From Candidatus Zixiibacteriota bacterium (GTDB lineage Bacteria; Zixibacteria; MSB-5A5; GN15; FEB-12): 64,000 bases of DNA. Positions 46,853-55,740 of this stretch are shown here, piece by piece (position 1 is the first letter of the stretch; the number at the start of each line of letters is the position of its first letter). The notes beneath the pieces were generated by a model, which worked only from the letters and a program-made list of their open reading frames with translations, was not told the origin of the DNA and made no database searches. The DNA lies in the NCBI GenBank assembly GCA_017999435.1, contig JAGNLV010000003.1:186001-250000 (forward strand), written 5' to 3'. A program made the translations under genes and the position numbers.

Positions 46853-48142
46853 TCACTCGCGAATGATGCGCAGCTTGAGGAAGTGGCAGGAGCACGAAAT
46901 GCACGGGTCGTAGTTGCGCACCACCTGCTCGCACTGCCAGGTGAGATCCTCCTGCGACAGGTGGAGGTTGCGTTCGACGAAGTGCAGGAGGTCGTCTTCC
47001 ACGGCCTTCTGGTTCTGCGAGGTGGGGGGGACGATGCGCGCCGAGAGGATCAGCCCGTGGCCGTTGAGCGTGTACTGGTGCAGGAGCATGCCGCGCGGCG
47101 CCTCGGTCGCCCAGGCGGCCGTGCCCGCCCGCGGGGGGACCGGAATCGCCGGCTGCGCCGGCGGCTGGTAGCGCTCGATGAGGCGGAGGGCCTCCCAGCA
47201 GGCGAAGACGAGCTCGACGCTGCGGACGATGATGCTCTTGAAGGGGTTGCGACAGGTCGGGCCGAGCCCGGCCTCCCGGGCCGCCCGCTGCGCGATCTCC
47301 GGCAGTTGGCCGTAATTCAGGCTGTACCGCGCCAGCGGTCCCACGAGGTAGTGGCCGCGCTCGATCACCCGCGCGTGCAGCGAGGTCGAGTGCTTGACGT
47401 GCTCCTCTTCGAAGTACTTGAAGAAATCGTTGAAGGGGATGTCGATACCCCGGTTCGAGACGATCCGCCCCTCGGTGATGGCGTACTCCTCGGGGTGCCG
47501 GATGGCCACCATCTCGTAGTCCGGCTCAAAATCCGGGAACGACAACCCGGCCGTCCACTTGACCGTCTCCAGCGAGGCTTCCAGCGCCCACTCGAGATCC
47601 TTCTTGAGCGCGAGCACGGCCGCCCGCGAGGGCACGCTGTAGAACCCACCGGTGCGGATATTGATGGGGTGGATTTCCCGCCCGCCCAGCAGCACCATGA
47701 CGTCGTTGCCGATCTTCTTCAGGCGCAGCCCGCGCTTGACGATGTCGGGGTAGTCGGCGGCCATGTGGATGCCGCTCGCGTAGCCAAGGAAGTCGGGGGC
47801 GTGCAGCAGGTAGACGTGGAGAGCGTGCGACTCGATCCACTCGCCGAGGAACAAGAGGCGGCGCAGATCGCGCAGCGGACCCTCGACGGCCGCCCCGCAG
47901 ATCGCCTCCATCGCCTGGGCCGAGCTCATCTGGTAGGCCACCGGGCAGATGCCGCAGATGCGGGCGGTGATGTCCGGCGCCTCGGAGAACCGCCGGTTGC
48001 GGAGGAAGGCTTCGAAGAACCGCGGGGGCTCGAAGATGTTGAAGCGGACCTCGGTCACCTTGTCCTGCTTGACCCGGACCGTCAGCCCGCCCTCCCCCTC
48101 GACCCGCGCGAGCATGTCCACCGTGATCGTTCTATTTTTCAT
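46853..48142 (-). CDS. hydA: NiFe hydrogenase large (alpha) subunit, group 3b-like
   Basis: Catalytic subunit of 429 residues. N-terminal motif [20 protein letters not shown] (first CxxC), C-terminal [18 protein letters not shown] (second CxxC); processing is expected after the His, releasing FLKLRIIRE. Short tail and lack of periplasmic export partner fit a soluble bidirectional NAD(P)-linked group 3b enzyme (sulfhydrogenase type) that interconverts H2 and protons. It overlaps the small-subunit gene by 11 bases, and the four-subunit order beta-gamma-delta-alpha in the operon matches Pyrococcus SHI. No hyp maturation genes are in the window. Confidence 0.93.
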   Translation of the reverse strand: MKNRTITVDMLARVEGEGGLTVRVKQDKVTEVRFNIFEPPRFFEAFLRNRRFSEAPDITARICGICPVAYQMSSAQAMEAICGAAVEGPLRDLRRLLFLGEWIESHALHVYLLHAPDFLGYASGIHMAADYPDIVKRGLRLKKIGNDVMVLLGGREIHPINIRTGGFYSVPSRAAVLALKKDLEWALEASLETVKWTAGLSFPDFEPDYEMVAIRHPEEYAITEGRIVSNRGIDIPFNDFFKYFEEEHVKHSTSLHARVIERGHYLVGPLARYSLNYGQLPEIAQRAAREAGLGPTCRNPFKSIIVRSVELVFACWEALRLIERYQPPAQPAIPVPPRAGTAAWATEAPRGMLLHQYTLNGHGLILSARIVPPTSQNQKAVEDDLLHFVERNLHLSQEDLTWQCEQVVRNYDPCISCSCHFLKLRIIRE

Positions 48143-48911
48143 GCGCTTCGCTCTCTTTCCGGAATGGCTCCGCGTACGCGTTGTACTGGCGGAACGTGCG
48201 GACTATGTCGTCGCTCGACATCTGCTGCTCCTTGAACCAGTTCGCCAGCGACGACGGATTGGGGGTCTCCTTCGGTCCGAAACAGCCGAAGCAGCCGCGG
48301 TTGTAGCTCGGGCAGAGGGCGTCGCACCCGGCCTGGGTGACCGGGCCGAGGCAGGCGAGCCCTTGGGAGACCATGACGCAGACGGTCCCGCGCCGCTTGC
48401 ACTCGAGGCAGACGGAGTAGGGGGGGACGTTGGGCTTGCGGCCGTTGAGGAGGGCATTGACGACCTCGAGGAGCTGGTACTTGCTGATCGGGCAGCCGCG
48501 GAGCTCGAAATCGACGTGGACGTGGTCGGCGATCGCGGTCGACTTGCGCAGCGTTTCGATATACTCCGGGCGCGCGTAGACGGCCGGGATGTAGGTGCGG
48601 ATTTCGGCGAAATTGCGGAGCGCCTGGATCCCGCCGGAGGTCGCGCAGGCGCCGATGGCAATGAGCAGTTTCGATGCCCGGCGCACCTTGTGGATCCGTT
48701 CGGCGTCGTGGGGCGTCGTGATCGACCCCTCGACCAGCGATACATCGTAGGGCCCGGGGACCACTTCGCGCGAGGCCTCGAGGAAGTTGGCGATCTCCAC
48801 CGCCCCGGTTATCGCCAGCAGTTCATCCTCGAGTTCCAGCAGACTCAGCTGGCAGCCGTCGCACGAGGCGAACTTCCACACTGCGAGTTTCGGTTTGACT
48901 GACTTCGCCAT
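48132..48911 (-). CDS. hydD: NiFe hydrogenase small (delta) subunit, group 3b-like
   Basis: A 259-residue iron-sulfur subunit. The proximal cluster ligands lie in [24 protein letters not shown] and the later Cys in [14 protein letters not shown]; a further Cys-rich region [31 protein letters not shown] and [15 protein letters not shown] contributes medial/distal clusters. No Tat signal, so the complex is cytoplasmic. It is coupled to the gamma gene (stop/start four bases apart) and overlaps the large subunit. Confidence 0.93.
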   Translation of the reverse strand: MAKSVKPKLAVWKFASCDGCQLSLLELEDELLAITGAVEIANFLEASREVVPGPYDVSLVEGSITTPHDAERIHKVRRASKLLIAIGACATSGGIQALRNFAEIRTYIPAVYARPEYIETLRKSTAIADHVHVDFELRGCPISKYQLLEVVNALLNGRKPNVPPYSVCLECKRRGTVCVMVSQGLACLGPVTQAGCDALCPSYNRGCFGCFGPKETPNPSSLANWFKEQQMSSDDIVRTFRQYNAYAEPFRKESEAHEK

Positions 48912-48915
48912 AATG

Positions 48916-49785
48916 TCATATCTCCCGCTGCGTAAAGAGCGGTTTTACGCGGTCCAGGCGGAACACCGGCCCGTCCTTGCACACGAACAGCGACCCCGTC
49001 TGGCAGTGGCCGCACAGGCCGATTCCGCATTTCATGTTGCGCTCCATCGACACGTAGATCTGCTCGTCAGCCAGCCCGCGCTTGGACAGCGCCAGCGCCG
49101 TGAACCGCATCATCACCTCCGGCCCGCACGCCATCGCCAGGCAGTTGGCCGCGTCGAACGTCACCTTCGGAACCAGCGTCGTCACCACGCCGACATTCCC
49201 CGTCCACTGCCCCATGCCGCGGTCAACCGTGGTCAGCACCTCGATCTCGGGCCGGGCTCCCCACTGCGCGAGCATTTTCGGATAGAGCACGTCGTCCGGC
49301 GTCCGCGCGCCGTACAGCAGGATCACCTTGCCGTACCGCTTGCGGTGCTTGAGGAGATGGTAGAGCGCGGGGCGCAGCGGCGCCAGTCCGATCCCGCCCG
49401 CCACCACCACCACGTCGCGCCCCTTCGCCTCCTCGACCGGCCAGGCGGTGCCGTAGGGACCGCGCACCCCGATCACGTCGCCCTTGCGCAGCTTCTGCAT
49501 CTGTTTCGTGACCGACCCGACCGCGCGCGTCGTGTGAATGAGGGCCCGGGGTTTGGCCGGATCGCCGGATATCGATATCGGGACTTCTCCCACCCCGTAG
49601 ACATAGAGCATGTTGAACTGACCGGGGAGGAAGGCGAACCCGTTCCCCTCCTCGGTCGGCGCCAGCTCCAGCGTAAAGGTATCGTAGGTCTCCTTGACCA
49701 CCCGCCCGATGCGATAGGGCTGCCCGAGCATGGGATCGAGGAGGGCCGGAGACTCGGCTGCGGCATTTGTCTTAGTGATGGCCAT
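48916..49785 (-). CDS. hydG: Hydrogenase FAD/NAD(P)-binding (gamma) subunit with 2Fe-2S site
   Basis: Ferredoxin-NADP reductase-like subunit of 289 residues. The FAD domain (about 25-115) has [20 protein letters not shown] and the phosphate-binding GPYGTAWPV; the NAD(P) domain follows with [20 protein letters not shown], and a C-terminal cysteine cluster in [25 protein letters not shown], like dihydroorotate dehydrogenase PyrK. It transfers electrons between pyridine nucleotide and the hydrogenase. ATG 49785 overlaps the cNMP-protein stop by 14 bases. Confidence 0.92.
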   Translation of the reverse strand: MAITKTNAAAESPALLDPMLGQPYRIGRVVKETYDTFTLELAPTEEGNGFAFLPGQFNMLYVYGVGEVPISISGDPAKPRALIHTTRAVGSVTKQMQKLRKGDVIGVRGPYGTAWPVEEAKGRDVVVVAGGIGLAPLRPALYHLLKHRKRYGKVILLYGARTPDDVLYPKMLAQWGARPEIEVLTTVDRGMGQWTGNVGVVTTLVPKVTFDAANCLAMACGPEVMMRFTALALSKRGLADEQIYVSMERNMKCGIGLCGHCQTGSLFVCKDGPVFRLDRVKPLFTQREI

Positions 49786-50230
49786 ATACATCCAGGAGCT
49801 GCATGCGCGTGGCGTCGAGCCGTTCGGCGATGACGGTGACGAACCGGCGCATGACTTCGTATCCCAGTTCATGGTCGCTGGCGAACCTCTCGCGCAGGCA
49901 CTTGCCGTCGAACACGATCGCCCGCGTTGTTTCGACCGCCCGCGCGTCAAAATGCCACCGGTAGGGAGGCACCAGCCAGGACCACCCCAGCACCTCGCCC
50001 GCCTCCCGGCTCTGAATGGCTACCGGTCCGCGGTGCGGCACGTGCGTCTCCACCAGCACTTTGCCCTGGCGGATCACGTAGAACTTGTCCGCCGCTTCGC
50101 CCTCCCGGAACAGAAACTCCCCTTTCGGGAACACCGTGTTGGCGGCACACCCGCAGATAATCGCGTTGTGCGCAGGCGAGAGGTCTTTGAAGAAGGAGTG
50201 CTCCGACAGAATTTTCTCAAGGGTCTCCAT
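49772..50230 (-). CDS. Cyclic-nucleotide-binding domain protein embedded in the hydrogenase operon
   Basis: A 152-residue protein from ATG 50230 (GGAGG upstream). It is a single CNMP domain: [60 protein letters not shown], a phosphate-binding-cassette-like [20 protein letters not shown], and a C-terminal helix [20 protein letters not shown]. There is no helix-turn-helix, so it is not a Crp-type repressor. The usual R in the cassette's RxxxV is shifted (R near 108), and nucleotide specificity is unclear. Its place between the beta and gamma subunits argues for a modulatory subunit or redox sensor of the hydrogenase. Confidence 0.82.
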   Translation of the reverse strand: METLEKILSEHSFFKDLSPAHNAIICGCAANTVFPKGEFLFREGEAADKFYVIRQGKVLVETHVPHRGPVAIQSREAGEVLGWSWLVPPYRWHFDARAVETTRAIVFDGKCLRERFASDHELGYEVMRRFVTVIAERLDATRMQLLDVYGHH

Positions 50231-50244
50231 AGGTTCCTCCTGAC

Positions 50245-51411
50245 TCAGGTATGCGCTTCCGCGCGCTGGAGGCTGTGTGCGAATACTCGGGCTTCTTCCG
50301 TTATATCTATGCCCACCGGGCACCAGGTGATACAGCGGCCGCAGCCGACGCATCCGAAGGTGCCGAACTGATCGACCCACGAGGCCAGCTTGTGCGTCAT
50401 CCACTGCCGGTACCGGGAGTAGGGCGAGGGCCGGATGCTCCCGCCGAAGATGTACGAAAAATCGACGGTGAAACAGCTGTCCCACTTGCGCACCCGCTGG
50501 GCCTTCTCCCCCCCGAGAGCGGTCCAGTCCTCGACCGTCGTGCAGAAACAGGTCGGGCAGACCATGGTGCAGTTGCCGCAGGTGAGGCAGCGCGCGGCGA
50601 TCTCCGCCCAGTGCGGGTGTTCGACCGCCTTTTCCATGCGGGCTTTCAGACCGTCCGTGTCCAACTGCCTTCCCATGTGGTGGGCGGCATCGGCCGTCGC
50701 CCGCGCCGCCTCCTGCCGGTCGCTCTCGCCCGCCGGGGGCGCCGCCAGTTCGGCGAGCACCGCCTCTCCCTCGACCGTACCGGCCTCGGCGATGAAGACG
50801 TGCCGGCCATTCGCCGACAGCTCCGTCAGCACGATGTCGTAGCCGCTGCGGGCCTCCGGGCCGGTCCCCATCGAGCCGCAGAAACAGGTCCCGCCGGGCC
50901 GGGTGCAGTTGACGGCGACGAGAAACAGGTTCTCGCGCTGGCGCCGGTAGAGCGGGTCGGCGTACGGTCCCGCGGTGAACACTTTGTCCTGGATCGCGAT
51001 GGCGGCCAGCTCGCATGGCCGGACGCCGATGAACGCCCGCCGGGGCGGCGGCTCCGCCGCCGGCGCGGTCCGGAAACCCTCCGCGCTGCGCTCCGCCTCC
51101 CAGAGCGTCGCCGTCGGCAGGTGCAGATACTTCTTCCACGACCCCTGGCCGACGACGTAACCGAAGACCGCGGCCGTTCCCGTGTGCGTGAGCCGATAGG
51201 TTCCGCCCTCCTGATGGTCGGTCCATCCGAGCGGCAGGTCCTCGACCCGCTGAATGTCATCGTACACGATGCCGCCATTTCTGACGGTCGGGCCCAGCAA
51301 GCGGTGACCGCGCCGGGCGAGCGCATCGAAAAGAGCCTGGAGATGACTCCGCTCAATGACGCGCGGCTGATAGGTATGGTGTGTCTGTGTCGACATTGTG
51401 ATTTTTTTCAC
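50245..51411 (-). CDS. hydB: Hydrogenase iron-sulfur (beta) subunit, AsrA/HydB type
   Basis: A 388-residue subunit that carries electrons between the FAD subunit and the small subunit. The C-terminal half has CLTCGNCTMVCPTCFCTTVE and FGTFGCVGCGRCITWCPVGI, two [4Fe-4S] motifs; the N-terminal half matches anaerobic sulfite-reductase subunit A proteins (FIGVRPCELAAIAIQDKVF, NCTRPGGTCFCGSMGTGP). Start GTG 51411 has GGAG five bases upstream; an internal ATG at 51396 has none. It is the first gene of the operon, transcribed divergently from a histidine kinase gene. A CRP-like palindrome overlaps the start. Confidence 0.9.
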   Translation of the reverse strand: MKKITMSTQTHHTYQPRVIERSHLQALFDALARRGHRLLGPTVRNGGIVYDDIQRVEDLPLGWTDHQEGGTYRLTHTGTAAVFGYVVGQGSWKKYLHLPTATLWEAERSAEGFRTAPAAEPPPRRAFIGVRPCELAAIAIQDKVFTAGPYADPLYRRQRENLFLVAVNCTRPGGTCFCGSMGTGPEARSGYDIVLTELSANGRHVFIAEAGTVEGEAVLAELAAPPAGESDRQEAARATADAAHHMGRQLDTDGLKARMEKAVEHPHWAEIAARCLTCGNCTMVCPTCFCTTVEDWTALGGEKAQRVRKWDSCFTVDFSYIFGGSIRPSPYSRYRQWMTHKLASWVDQFGTFGCVGCGRCITWCPVGIDITEEARVFAHSLQRAEAHT

Positions 51412-51412
51412 A
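51397..51412. promoter_or_regulatory. CRP-like palindrome at the start of the hydrogenase operon
   Basis: TGTGA-N6-TCACA with a perfect palindrome (spacer six T on the plus strand). Its centre is about 15 bases after the predicted transcription start and it overlaps GTG 51411. Perfect match to the E. coli CRP half-sites; a bound CRP-family protein here would repress. Confidence 0.55.
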
Positions 51413-51426
51413 TATACTCCGACCGC

Positions 51427-51454
51427 AATCTACATCCGCTTCCCCGGGTGTCAA
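51427..51454 (-). promoter_or_regulatory. Sigma-70 promoter for the hydrogenase operon
   Basis: Minus-strand TTGACA (51454-51449), 16-base spacer, TAGATT (51432-51427). Start predicted near 51420, leaving only about nine bases before GTG 51411. Confidence 0.6.
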
Positions 51455-51518
51455 GCGAAAAGTGCGCCCCCGTCCCGAAAATCGGCGCGCCCGGCGGACG
51501 GGGCGGTCCCGATCGGTC

Positions 51519-51547
51519 TTGACAAACCGCGCCCCGCATGGTATACA
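51519..51547 (+). promoter_or_regulatory. Sigma-70 promoter for the histidine kinase/receiver operon
   Basis: TTGACA (51519-51524), 17-base spacer, TATACA (51542-51547). Start about 51554, roughly 100 bases upstream of ATG 51651. Two divergent promoters thus share a 240-base gap. Confidence 0.65.
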
Positions 51548-51650
51548 AACTAGTTAAACGTCCACATATTCTTCGAGGGTGTGTGAACCCCGTCCCGCGG
51601 CGCTCGCTCTGGGGTCGCCCCGAAGTGCCGTCAGACGACACACGTGAGCG

Positions 51651-53312
51651 ATGGCGAAGGCCCCTGGCCTGCGATGGCGGATTACTGCAGCCGTGCTCCT
51701 GGCGGCCCTGTTGCCCCTGGCGTTGGCCGGCTTTGGCGCCTGGATCGTTTTCGGCAGCCTCTTTGAGCAGCGTTCTCTGGAGTCGCTCCGCGGGCTCGTT
51801 CGGGCGCACGCCCGCACTATAGACGCCGACCTTTCCGAGCACATCCGTCTCCTGCAGGTGCTGGCGGCCTCGCAGACGCGCACGCGTTTGGCCGACGATG
51901 CGCAACTCGACACCCTTCTGGCCGAACTCAACCGCGCCGGCGACAACAGCTTCACCGACCTGGGAGTCATCGACGCCGAGGGGGACCACCTCGCCTATGC
52001 CGGTCCCTTCGACCTCAAGGGCCGCAACTATCGCGGGGACGAGTGGTTCGGCGAGGCCATGGAGCGCGGCGTTTCCCTCAGCGATGTTTTCCTCGGATTT
52101 CGCGGCGCGCCCCACTGCGTGATTGCGGTACGGGCCGGGAATGCCGCCGAGGGTTTCTGGATTCTCCGCGGCACGATCAACTCGGCGCGGTTCGACACGT
52201 TGGTGCAGGCGGGCAAGTGCAACGGCGGCGACGCCTACATCGTCAGCCGCCGCGGGCTCTACCAGACTGCGTCGCGGCGCGGCGCCCTTCTGGACACGGC
52301 GCGCGGCATCCCGCTTGTTCCCCACGAGGGCGCGGCGGACTACCGGGCCACCCTGGCCGGGACCGACCTCATCCTGCTCACCGCCTGGCTCCAGTCGGGG
52401 CGCTGGCTGCTGGTGGTCGAGCAGGACCGCACGGCGCTGCGCGCCCCGGTCAACCAGGCGATCACCCGGGGGGCGCAGGTTGTGCTCATCGCCGTCCTCA
52501 TCCTCATCGTCACGACCGTCATCGCCACCCGCCACCTCTGCCGTCAGATCGACCGCGCCAATGCGCAGCGCGAGGAGCTGTCGCGCGCGTTTGTCCGCTC
52601 GGCCCGCCTAGCCTCGATCGGGGAGCTGGCCACCGGCCTCGCCCACGAAATCAACAACCCGCTGGCGGTGATCAGCGCCGAGCACACCAATCTCGCCGAC
52701 CTGCTCCGCGCGAGTGACCTGCCGGAACCGACCCGCGGCGACCTGCTCGAGTCGGTCGAGCGCTGCCGCCGCCAGGTGCAGCGCTGCGCCGGCATCACGC
52801 GCAAGATGCTCCAGTTCGGCCGCCGCCGCGAAGCCGCGCCCGAACCGACCGACATCACCCCGCGTCTCCAGGAGATCATCGCCCTGCTCCGCCGTCGCGC
52901 GGGTGTTCGCAACGTCGCTCTCCATCTCGAGACGGCGGCCGGGCTCCGGCCGGTGCTGGTTGACCCCATCGAGTTCGAACAGGTCATCGTCAACCTCATC
53001 AATAACGCGGTTGACGCGCTGCCCGGCGGCGGCGACGTCTGGGTTCGCGCCGGCGCCGCCGGCGACCGCCTCCGCATCGAGGTCGCCGACAACGGCGTCG
53101 GCATCCCGGCCGACACGCTCGAACGCATTTTCGAACCCTTCTACACCACCAAACCGGTCGGCCAGGGGACCGGCCTCGGGCTGTCCGTGTGCTACGGCCT
53201 GGTCGGCGAGTGGGGCGGGCGTATCACCGCCGAGAGCGCCGTCGGCCGCGGCACCACCATGCGGGTGGAGCTGCCGCTCCCGCACCCCGACAATTCCACC
53301 GCGAGACCATAG
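51651..53312 (+). CDS. Membrane sensor histidine kinase with periplasmic Cache-like domain
   Basis: A 553-residue kinase. TM1 (about 9-33), a large periplasmic region (about 35-270) with a Cache/PDC-like pattern (DLGVIDAEGDHLAYAGPFDL, YRGDEWFGEAMERGVSLSDV), TM2 (about 275-298), then HisKA with His332 in ELATGLAHEINNPLAVIS and an HATPase (NLINNAVDALPGGGDV, GIPADTLERIFEPFYTTK, GQGTGLGLSVCYGLVGEWGG). No PAS domain. No signal peptide other than TM1. The downstream gene codes for its probable phosphorelay partner with two receivers. Ligand unknown. Confidence 0.88.
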   Translation: MAKAPGLRWRITAAVLLAALLPLALAGFGAWIVFGSLFEQRSLESLRGLVRAHARTIDADLSEHIRLLQVLAASQTRTRLADDAQLDTLLAELNRAGDNSFTDLGVIDAEGDHLAYAGPFDLKGRNYRGDEWFGEAMERGVSLSDVFLGFRGAPHCVIAVRAGNAAEGFWILRGTINSARFDTLVQAGKCNGGDAYIVSRRGLYQTASRRGALLDTARGIPLVPHEGAADYRATLAGTDLILLTAWLQSGRWLLVVEQDRTALRAPVNQAITRGAQVVLIAVLILIVTTVIATRHLCRQIDRANAQREELSRAFVRSARLASIGELATGLAHEINNPLAVISAEHTNLADLLRASDLPEPTRGDLLESVERCRRQVQRCAGITRKMLQFGRRREAAPEPTDITPRLQEIIALLRRRAGVRNVALHLETAAGLRPVLVDPIEFEQVIVNLINNAVDALPGGGDVWVRAGAAGDRLRIEVADNGVGIPADTLERIFEPFYTTKPVGQGTGLGLSVCYGLVGEWGGRITAESAVGRGTTMRVELPLPHPDNSTARP

Positions 53313-53322
53313 AGGGATCCAC

Positions 53323-54168
53323 ATGCACAACCCGTATCAGATGATCCGCGTGCTTTTGGTCGACGATGAGCGGGATTTCCTCGCGTCGACCGCCCAGGCG
53401 CTGACCCGCCGCGGCTTCCGGGTCACCACCGCCGACAGCGGCACGGCCGCGCTCCGCCTGCTGGAGGGGGACTTCTTCGACGCCGTCGTGCTCGACGTGA
53501 AGATGCCCGACGTTGACGGCCTGGAGGTCTTCCGGCAGGTCCACGGCCTGCGGCCGCAGCTCCCGGTCATTCTCCTCACCGGCTACGCCTCGGCCGCGCA
53601 GGCGGCGGCCGCCGCCGAATCCGGCGTCGCCGTCTACCTCGCCAAACCGTGCGAGATCGGCGACCTGGTGGAGCATATCCGGAACGCCCTCGGCGCGCGC
53701 CGGGTGGTCGATGAAAACGGTTTCGAGTCCGCCGCCATGGAGGAAGTCAGCGTGCTCCTGGTCGACGACGAGGACGAGCTCATCGCCGCGCTTTCGCCGG
53801 TGCTGCGCCGGCGGGGCATGACGGTCAGCGCGGCCTCCGGCGGCGAGGAGGCGCTCCGCGTTCTGCGCGAGTCGTTCGTCGACGTCGTCGTGCTCGATCT
53901 CAAGATGCCGGGCATGGACGGCCTCGCGGCGCTCCGCCACATGAAGCGGGAGTTCCCCGACGTCGAGATTGTCATCATGACCGGCCACCCCTCGGCGGAT
54001 TCGGCGGTCCAGACGATCAAGGCGGGCGCGAGCGAGTACCTCATGAAACCGCCGGACACCGATGAACTCGTGGGGGCGATCCGCAAAGTCTTCCGCCGGC
54101 GCCGCCAGCGCCTCGAACAAAAACAGCAGCGCCTCATCGACGAGGTCCGGAAGCGCTATCCCGAGTGA
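53323..54168 (+). CDS. Tandem-receiver response regulator without output domain
   Basis: A 281-residue protein of two complete CheY-like receivers. The first (about 8-125): DDERD, Asp58 in VVLDVKMPDVDG, T in LLTGYAS, K in YLAKPC. The second (about 142-260): DDEDE, Asp192 in VVVLDLKMPGMDGL, T in IMTGHPS, K in YLMKPP, followed by a basic helix (RKVFRRRRQRLEQKQQRL) ending the protein. No DNA-binding or enzymatic domain is present; phosphate relay or protein-binding output is likely. ATG 53323, 10 bases after the kinase stop. Tandem receivers of this type occur in complex phosphorelays. Confidence 0.88.
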   Translation: MHNPYQMIRVLLVDDERDFLASTAQALTRRGFRVTTADSGTAALRLLEGDFFDAVVLDVKMPDVDGLEVFRQVHGLRPQLPVILLTGYASAAQAAAAAESGVAVYLAKPCEIGDLVEHIRNALGARRVVDENGFESAAMEEVSVLLVDDEDELIAALSPVLRRRGMTVSAASGGEEALRVLRESFVDVVVLDLKMPGMDGLAALRHMKREFPDVEIVIMTGHPSADSAVQTIKAGASEYLMKPPDTDELVGAIRKVFRRRRQRLEQKQQRLIDEVRKRYPE

Positions 54169-54208
54169 CCGCCGGCGTTGCGGATTCGGCGGCCCCGTCT
54201 CTCTCACG

Positions 54209-54247
54209 AAAAAAAATGCCGCCGGCAGGGTAGTTTGGCCGACGGCA
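54209..54247 (-). terminator. Intrinsic terminator of the dcw (ftsZ) operon
   Basis: On the minus strand a stem TGCCGTCGGC (54247-54238) with GCCGGCGGCA (54226-54217), one mismatch, 11-base loop, then eight T (54216-54209). About 200 bases beyond the ftsZ stop. The span 54249-54447 has no gene with a start codon. Confidence 0.85.
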
Positions 54248-54447
54248 CTGTGGAGGAACCAAGTACACAAATAGAGCGCGAGCCCTATTTCCTGATGTAA
54301 CGGTTCTTGGGTGCAATGAACAGGCGCCGGCCGTGGAGCGTGCCGGCGTCCGTTCCCTGGTTTATCTCTCTCTCGCTGGTCTCCTTCCTTCGCTTGGTCT
54401 CCGGTCTTCCGTTTAACGTATTCGCGTTTCGATAGTCGCTTCTTTCG

Positions 54448-55716
54448 CTACCGGTTGTCGGTCAGCCGCCGCAGGTACGCGGGCACGGTCCGGTCGGTGT
54501 CGGCAAACATCGGCACGCGCGGTTTCCCCTTGCCGTTGCCGTTGCCGTTGCCGTTGCCGCCGCGGTCGCCGTACTCGGGGACGCCGGCCGCGGCCAGCAC
54601 TTCTTCCGGCTCGGCCGCGGGCGCCGGTTCCGGGGGCCGCGCGACGGCGCTCTCGGGAAAGAGCGAGATCGGCGCGCCCGAGGGGACTTCGCGCGCCGCC
54701 CGCTCCCGCTCGTCCTTCTCGACCTGGGCGCGCTTGGTCTCGACACCGCCGAACCCGGTGGCGATGACGGTCACCCGCATCTCGTCGGCCATCGTCGGGT
54801 CGATCACCGCGCCGAAGATGATGTTGGCGTTGTTCCCCGCCGCCTCGTAGATGAGCGAGGTCGCGTTGTTGACGTCGAAAAGAGTCATGTCCTCGCCGCC
54901 GGTAACATTGATGAGGACGCCGCGGGCGCCGCTGATCGAGACGTTTTCCAGGAGCGGCGACGAGATCGCCTCCTGGGCCGCATCCACCGCTTTCTCCTCC
55001 CCCTTCCCCCAGCCCGTGCCCATGAGGGCGTCGCCGCGCTCGAGCATGACCGTGCGCACGTCGGCAAAATCGCAGTTGATCAGGCCGGGGATCGTGATGA
55101 GGTCGGAAATCCCCTTGGTCGCCTGGTGCAGCACCTCGTCCGCCACCTTGAAGGCGTCCGCGAGGGTGGTCTTGCGGTCGACAATCTGCAGGAGCCGCTC
55201 GTTGGGGATGGTGATGAGCGTATCGACCTTCGAGCGCAGCTCTTCCAGGCCGGTCTCGGCCCGGTTGATCCGGTGCGCCCCTTCGAAGCGGAACGGCTTG
55301 GTGACGATGGCCACCGTAAGCGCCCCGGCTTCCTTGGCCAGCTCGGCCACTACCGGCGCCGCCCCGGTGCCGGTGCCGCCGCCCATGCCGGCGGTGATGA
55401 AGACGAGGTTGGGGCGGCCGATCGCTTCGGCCACCTGGGCACGGCTCTCGTCGATCGCCCGCTTGCCCACGTCGGGATTGGCCCCGGCGCCGAGACCGCC
55501 CGTGAGCTCGATCCCGATCTGCACCTTCTTGTCCGCCCGGTTCGCATCGAGCACCTGGGCGTCCGTGTTGATGGCAATGAATTCTACGCCCTGCAGGCGG
55601 GCCTCGATCATCCGGTTGATCGCGTTCCCGCCTGCGCCGCCCACACCGACTACTTTGATGTTCGCGTAGCCGATGAAATCCTCGGCGAAATTGAAACTGT
55701 GTTTACCCTCAGCCAT
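54448..55716 (-). CDS. ftsZ: Cell division protein FtsZ
   Basis: Tubulin-like GTPase forming the Z-ring, about 422 residues. GTP-binding [20 protein letters not shown], the tubulin signature [20 protein letters not shown], and the T7/catalytic [11 protein letters not shown]-type helix region ([11 protein letters not shown]). A long disordered linker follows (about 320-400) that includes a [12 protein letters not shown] tract, then the conserved C-terminal peptide VPAYLRRL, which binds FtsA. ATG 55716 (MAEGKHS) has GGAGGA upstream; the ATG at 55728 overlaps this Shine-Dalgarno. Last gene of the dcw operon. Confidence 0.97.
   Translation of the reverse strand: MAEGKHSFNFAEDFIGYANIKVVGVGGAGGNAINRMIEARLQGVEFIAINTDAQVLDANRADKKVQIGIELTGGLGAGANPDVGKRAIDESRAQVAEAIGRPNLVFITAGMGGGTGTGAAPVVAELAKEAGALTVAIVTKPFRFEGAHRINRAETGLEELRSKVDTLITIPNERLLQIVDRKTTLADAFKVADEVLHQATKGISDLITIPGLINCDFADVRTVMLERGDALMGTGWGKGEEKAVDAAQEAISSPLLENVSISGARGVLINVTGGEDMTLFDVNNATSLIYEAAGNNANIIFGAVIDPTMADEMRVTVIATGFGGVETKRAQVEKDERERAAREVPSGAPISLFPESAVARPPEPAPAAEPEEVLAAAGVPEYGDRGGNGNGNGNGKGKPRVPMFADTDRTVPAYLRRLTDNR
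54529..54558. repeat. Hexanucleotide tandem repeat inside ftsZ
   Basis: Four perfect GTTGCC units (54535-54558) plus one CTTGCC unit (54529-54534). Encodes the Gly-Asn/Gly-Lys dipeptide tract in the linker; likely length-variable by slippage, always in frame. Confidence 0.9.
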
Positions 55717-55740
55717 CGGTTCCTCCATGAGGCTGTTGTG

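Noticed and set aside
51396-51396. ATG at 51396 as start of the hydrogenase beta subunit
   Set aside because: No Shine-Dalgarno upstream; GTG 51411 has GGAG at correct spacing, although a nearly leaderless transcript leaves some doubt.
54285-54447. Minus-strand frame after ftsZ ending in a basic protein-like tail (HGRRLFIAPKNRYIRK)
   Set aside because: No ATG, GTG or TTG start in frame after the last upstream stop; probably chance within the ftsZ 3' region, although the tail looks protein-like.
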